DNA from: Pantoea sp. CCBC3-3-1
GTDB taxonomy: Bacteria > Pseudomonadota > Gammaproteobacteria > Enterobacterales > Enterobacteriaceae
Reading direction: 5' to 3'
DNA length: 64,000 nt
Assembly (NCBI RefSeq): GCF_007981265.1
Contig: NZ_CP034363.1
Location: 1 to 64,000 of the forward strand
Shown here: piece after piece, positions 60,647-64,000 of the stretch
Layout of the letters: every line of letters starts with the position of its first letter
Numbering within the stretch: the first letter of the stretch is position 1
Translations under genes and position numbers: made by a program
Notes under the pieces: model-generated
The model's input: only the letters and a program-made list of their open reading frames with translations
What the model was told of the DNA's origin: nothing
Databases searched by the model: none

Positions 60647-62716
60647 TTACTGCAACAACGAAATATCCGCTACCTGCAGGAACAGCTCGCGCAGTTTCGC
60701 CAGCAGCGTCAGACGGTTGATCCGCACCGCATTGTCGTCTGCGTTTACCATCACCTTCTCAAAGAAGTTATCAACGGCAGTACGCAGCTGCGCCAGCTCG
60801 ATCAGCGCATCCTGATAACGACCTTCCGCAAAGTAAGGTGCCAGCTTGCTGCTGAGTGCTGAGACATACGTTGCCAGCTGGATCTCTTCATTTTCCTTCA
60901 GCAGAGACGCCTGCACGCTGTCGTTTAGCGTCTCGCTGGATTTCGCCAGGATATTGGAAACACGCTTGTTGGCGGCGGCCAGCGTTGCGGCTTCCTCCAG
61001 CGTACGGAAGTGAGAAACCGCCTTCATACGCGCGTTGAAATCCGCCGGACGAGTAGGGCGACGAGCCAGTACGGCCTGGATAGTATCCACGCTGTGACCT
61101 TCTTCCTGATACCAGGTGCGGAAACGACCCAGCATGAAATCGATCACTTCATCGACCACGTTGGCGTTACTCAGCTTGCTGCCGTACAGGCGAACCGCTT
61201 CTTCGGTCAGCGTTTGCAGATCGAGTTGCAGGTTCTTCTCGACGATAATACGCAGCACGCCCAGCGCGGCGCGGCGCAGAGCAAACGGGTCTTTATCGCC
61301 TTTCGGATGCTGGCCGATACCGAAGATGCCGGCAAGGGTATCCATTTTGTCGGCAATCGCCAGCGCGCAGGCTACCGGGTTAGAAGGCAGATCGTCACCG
61401 GAAAAACGCGGCTGATACTGCTCGTTCAGCGCCACGGCCACGTCTTCTGCTTCGCCATCGTGACGCGCATAGTGCATGCCCATCACGCCCTGGGTGTCGG
61501 TAAATTCGAACACCATATTGGTCATCAGGTCGCATTTGGACAGCAGGCCAGCACGGGTTGCATGATTGACGTCCGCACCAATCTGTCCGGCAATCCACCC
61601 CGCCAGCGCCTGGATACGGTCGGTTTTGTCGCGTAGCGTACCCAGCTCTTTCTGGAACAGCACGGTTTCAAGACGCGGCAGATTATCTTCCAGACGTTGT
61701 TTACGGTCTGAGTTGAAGAAAAACTCGGCATCGGCCAGCCGTGGACGAACCACTTTCTCGTTACCGGAAATAATCTGCTGAGGATCTTTCGACTCAATGT
61801 TGGTCACAAAGATGAAGTTTGGCAGCAGCTTGCCGGCGTCGTCATAGACCGGGAAGTATTTCTGATCGCCCTTCATGGTGTAAACCAGCGCTTCGGCCGG
61901 TACCGCCAGGAATTTCTCCTCAAACTTCGCCGTTAATACCACCGGCCATTCAACCAGCGAGGCGACTTCTTCCAGCAGGCTGTCGCTCAGGTCAGCGTGT
62001 CCGCCAATCTGGCGTGCGGCCGCTTCGGCATCGGCTTTGATCTGCGCTTTACGTGCTTCAAAGTCTGGCTGCACTTTACCGCGCTCCAGCAGGATTTGCG
62101 GATACTGGTCAGCGTTGTCGATAGTGAGTTCCGGCTCGCCCATAAAGCGGTGACCGCGGATTGTGCGGGCAGAGTCGATACCTAAAATCTTAGCCGGGAT
62201 GCTTTCGTCGCCCAGCAGCAGCGTAACGGTATGGACCGGACGCACAAACTGCACGTCGGAATCGCCCCAGCGCATCAGTTTCGGGATGGGCAGCTTCGCC
62301 AGTGACGTCGCGATCATGGCTGGCAGCAGCGACTGCGCGCTTTCACCCTTCATATGAGCGCGATACAGCAGCCATTCGCCTTTGTCGGTGCTCAGACGCT
62401 CGGCCTGCTCAACGGTAATGCCGCAGCCGCGCGCCCAGCCTTCGGCAGCTTTGGTTGCCACGCCGTTGGCATCAAACGCAGCGGCAATCGCCGGGCCGCG
62501 TTTTTCGACTTCGCGATCTGGCTGCGCAGCGCTCAGACTGGCGACTTTCAACGCCAGACGGCGCGGGGCAGCGTACCAGGTGACGTCGCCATGGGTCAGG
62601 CCCGCAGCATCCAGTTCGGCGGTAAAGTTAGCGGCAAAAGATTCGGCCAGATTACGCAGCGCCTTTGGCGGCAGCTCTTCGGTGCCGATCTCCACCAGGA
62701 AAGTTTTTTCAGTCAT
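60647..62716 (-). CDS. glyS: Glycyl-tRNA synthetase beta subunit
   Basis: A 689-residue beta subunit of the bacterial alpha2-beta2 glycyl-tRNA synthetase (E. coli 689). N-terminus [16 protein letters not shown] is diagnostic; the C-terminal region holds the HD/anticodon-binding segment ([31 protein letters not shown]). It starts 9 bases after glyQ. Confidence 0.97.
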   Translation of the reverse strand: MTEKTFLVEIGTEELPPKALRNLAESFAANFTAELDAAGLTHGDVTWYAAPRRLALKVASLSAAQPDREVEKRGPAIAAAFDANGVATKAAEGWARGCGITVEQAERLSTDKGEWLLYRAHMKGESAQSLLPAMIATSLAKLPIPKLMRWGDSDVQFVRPVHTVTLLLGDESIPAKILGIDSARTIRGHRFMGEPELTIDNADQYPQILLERGKVQPDFEARKAQIKADAEAAARQIGGHADLSDSLLEEVASLVEWPVVLTAKFEEKFLAVPAEALVYTMKGDQKYFPVYDDAGKLLPNFIFVTNIESKDPQQIISGNEKVVRPRLADAEFFFNSDRKQRLEDNLPRLETVLFQKELGTLRDKTDRIQALAGWIAGQIGADVNHATRAGLLSKCDLMTNMVFEFTDTQGVMGMHYARHDGEAEDVAVALNEQYQPRFSGDDLPSNPVACALAIADKMDTLAGIFGIGQHPKGDKDPFALRRAALGVLRIIVEKNLQLDLQTLTEEAVRLYGSKLSNANVVDEVIDFMLGRFRTWYQEEGHSVDTIQAVLARRPTRPADFNARMKAVSHFRTLEEAATLAAANKRVSNILAKSSETLNDSVQASLLKENEEIQLATYVSALSSKLAPYFAEGRYQDALIELAQLRTAVDNFFEKVMVNADDNAVRINRLTLLAKLRELFLQVADISLLQ

Positions 62717-62725
62717 GGCTGCCTC

Positions 62726-63634
62726 TTATTTTGTTTTGCACATCGGGAAGCCCAGCGACTCACGCGACGCATAGTAGGCTTCAGCCACGGCTTTAGTCAG
62801 GGTACGAATACGCAGGATATAGCGTTGACGCTCGGTCACGGAAATCGCTTTACGCGCGTCCAGCAGGTTAAACGTATGACCCGCTTTCAGAATACGCTCG
62901 TAGGCTGGCAGCGGCAGCGGCGTTTCCAGCTCCAGCAGGCTTTTCGCTTCTTTCTCGTACTGCTCGAAGCAGCTAAACAGGAAATCGACGTCGGCGTGTT
63001 CGAAGTTATAGGTGGACTGCTCCACTTCGTTCTGATGGAACACGTCGCCGTAGGTGGTTTTCCCCAGCGGGCCGTCGCTCCAGACCAGATCGTAGACGCT
63101 GTCCACGCCCTGGATGTACATTGCCAGACGCTCCAGGCCGTAAGTGATTTCGCCGGTAACCGGTTTACATTCCATGCCGCCAACCTGCTGGAAATAGGTA
63201 AACTGCGTCACTTCCATGCCGTTCAGCCAGACTTCCCAGCCCAGGCCCCATGCGCCCAGCGTTGGGTTTTCCCAGTTATCTTCCACAAAACGGATATCGT
63301 GGATGGTCGGATCCATACCCAGCTCTTTGAGCGAGTCGAGGTAAAGCTCCTGAATATTGTCAGGTGAAGGCTTAATCATCACCTGGAACTGATAGTAATG
63401 CTGCAGGCGGTTCGGGTTCTCGCCATAGCGACCGTCGGTAGGACGACGGGAAGGCTGCACATAGGCCGCCGCCATTGGCTCCGGGCCGATAGCGCGCAGG
63501 CAGGTCATTGGGTGAGACGTTCCCGCACCCACTTCCATGTCCAGAGGCTGCACAATGGTGCAGCCCTGGCGTGCCCAGTAATCCTGTAAGGTCAGGATCA
63601 GCCCCTGAAATGTCTTGGTATCAAACTTTTGCAT
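62726..63634 (-). CDS. glyQ: Glycyl-tRNA synthetase alpha subunit
   Basis: A 302-residue class II catalytic subunit (E. coli 303) that activates glycine. Class II motifs are visible, for example [73 protein letters not shown] at the N-terminus. First gene of glyQS; yiaG and glyQS are near neighbours here as in E. coli. Confidence 0.97.
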   Translation of the reverse strand: MQKFDTKTFQGLILTLQDYWARQGCTIVQPLDMEVGAGTSHPMTCLRAIGPEPMAAAYVQPSRRPTDGRYGENPNRLQHYYQFQVMIKPSPDNIQELYLDSLKELGMDPTIHDIRFVEDNWENPTLGAWGLGWEVWLNGMEVTQFTYFQQVGGMECKPVTGEITYGLERLAMYIQGVDSVYDLVWSDGPLGKTTYGDVFHQNEVEQSTYNFEHADVDFLFSCFEQYEKEAKSLLELETPLPLPAYERILKAGHTFNLLDARKAISVTERQRYILRIRTLTKAVAEAYYASRESLGFPMCKTK

Positions 63635-63799
63635 GTTGTTTTCGCACGCGATACGGTTTTAAAAGTGGGCGTCAGTATACCCTTTGACCGTCGGTTAGTC
63701 AGCCCGATGTTGGCTGAAGGCACTGTACCCACAGCAAAATGCCACAGGCTGTTTCCATCTTGCCCGTGTTCTTGCCTGAAATAGTCAGCGCCTTGCGTT

Positions 63800-64000
63800 T
63801 TACAGTGGGTAAGCCACTCGTTTACCGGATGGAAGTTTTATGTCGATAGAAAGTTCCCCGCCCAGCGCGGCTACATAGCGTTTGAGAGTGGACAGGCGCG
63901 GGTCATTATCAACACGTTCCATACGGGCTACGGCAGGTTGTTTAACGCCCAGCGCTATGGCGAGTGCAGTTTGTGAAATTTGCAGCTCTTCACGCATTTG
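63800..64000 (-). CDS. XRE-family HTH regulator, N-terminus cut by window edge
   Basis: Sixty-five residues visible. The frame stays open through base 64000, so the true start lies beyond the window and the ATG at 63997 is probably internal. Helix-turn-helix: LQISQTALAIALGVKQPAVARMER, then STLKRYVAALGGELSIDIKLPSGK, the pattern of HigA-like antitoxins. In such pairs a RelE/HigB-type toxin gene usually sits just upstream, which here would be outside the window. Confidence 0.72.
   Translation of the reverse strand, partial: QMREELQISQTALAIALGVKQPAVARMERVDNDPRLSTLKRYVAALGGELSIDIKLPSGKRVAYPL

Noticed and set aside
62354..63367. A 337-codon open frame on the plus strand
   Set aside because: Antisense to glyS/glyQ; composition reflects the highly biased synthetase codons.

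Overview
The window reads as chromosome from an Enterobacterales bacterium of the family Erwiniaceae (Erwinia, Pantoea and relatives). Base 1 is the GTG start of dnaA, so the record was probably linearised there. Three observations point to Erwiniaceae. Core proteins (DnaA, GyrB, RecF, GlyQ, GlyS, MtlA) are near-identical in length and motifs to those of E. coli. IbpA stands alone without IbpB and carries His66 and Asp109, two residues I recall as marks of the Erwiniaceae single-IbpA system. The accessory sugar and surface genes fit a plant-associated enterobacterium. I see no rRNA, tRNA, CRISPR array, integrase or transposase.

Layout. 1-6.2 kb: dnaA-dnaN-recF-gyrB, with an unusual 179-bp spacer before recF. 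6.4-11.1 kb: yidA, yidR, yidQ, heat-shock ibpA and avtA. 11.5-16.4 kb: a secreted DUF4432 sugar-epimerase-like protein, kduD behind a KdgR-type operator, and an intimin/invasin-family protein. 17.0-23.7 kb: a 2-ketogluconate operon (kguE-kguK-kguT-kguD/ghrB) with a perfect LacI-type palindrome at its promoter. Its PtxS-like regulator is separated from it by an AT-rich DUF3289/DUF943 gene pair. 23.9-28.0 kb: yiaD, tag, a GDSL-esterase autotransporter and yibF. 28.1-34.6 kb: formate dehydrogenase-O operon (fdoGHI-fdhE) and divergent fdhD. The catalytic residue of FdoG is cysteine instead of selenocysteine. 34.6-42.3 kb: a DeoR regulator divergent from a class III aminotransferase, sodA, and a ribose-type sugar ABC transporter. 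An 845-bp gap after sodA contains a possible new small gene and a possible sRNA. 42.8-45.1 kb: an AIDA-like autotransporter. 45.2-50.5 kb: yibL, mtlADR with four CRP-like sites, and yiaF. 50.7-58.5 kb: a GntR-controlled peptide ABC operon ending in a cytoplasmic gamma-glutamyltransferase. 59.0-63.6 kb: yiaG, a zinc alcohol dehydrogenase and glyQS. The right edge cuts an XRE-type regulator.

How the genes work together. Several units feed the Entner-Doudoroff/hexuronate route: kgu (2-ketogluconate), kduD (unsaturated uronate breakdown) and probably the DUF4432 protein. Mannitol and a second sugar have their own uptake systems. The peptide importer plus gamma-glutamyltransferase could take up and cleave gamma-glutamyl peptides. 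Surface proteins (inverse autotransporter, esterase autotransporter, AIDA-like autotransporter) are scattered between housekeeping blocks.

The least-explained features are: a ~140-bp structured repeat present twice, each time between convergent genes (9699-9838 and 60501-60641), the first copy lying inside a 26-bp direct repeat; the small ORF with structured leader at 38003-38122; and the cysteine-for-selenocysteine formate dehydrogenase beside a yibF that lacks selAB.
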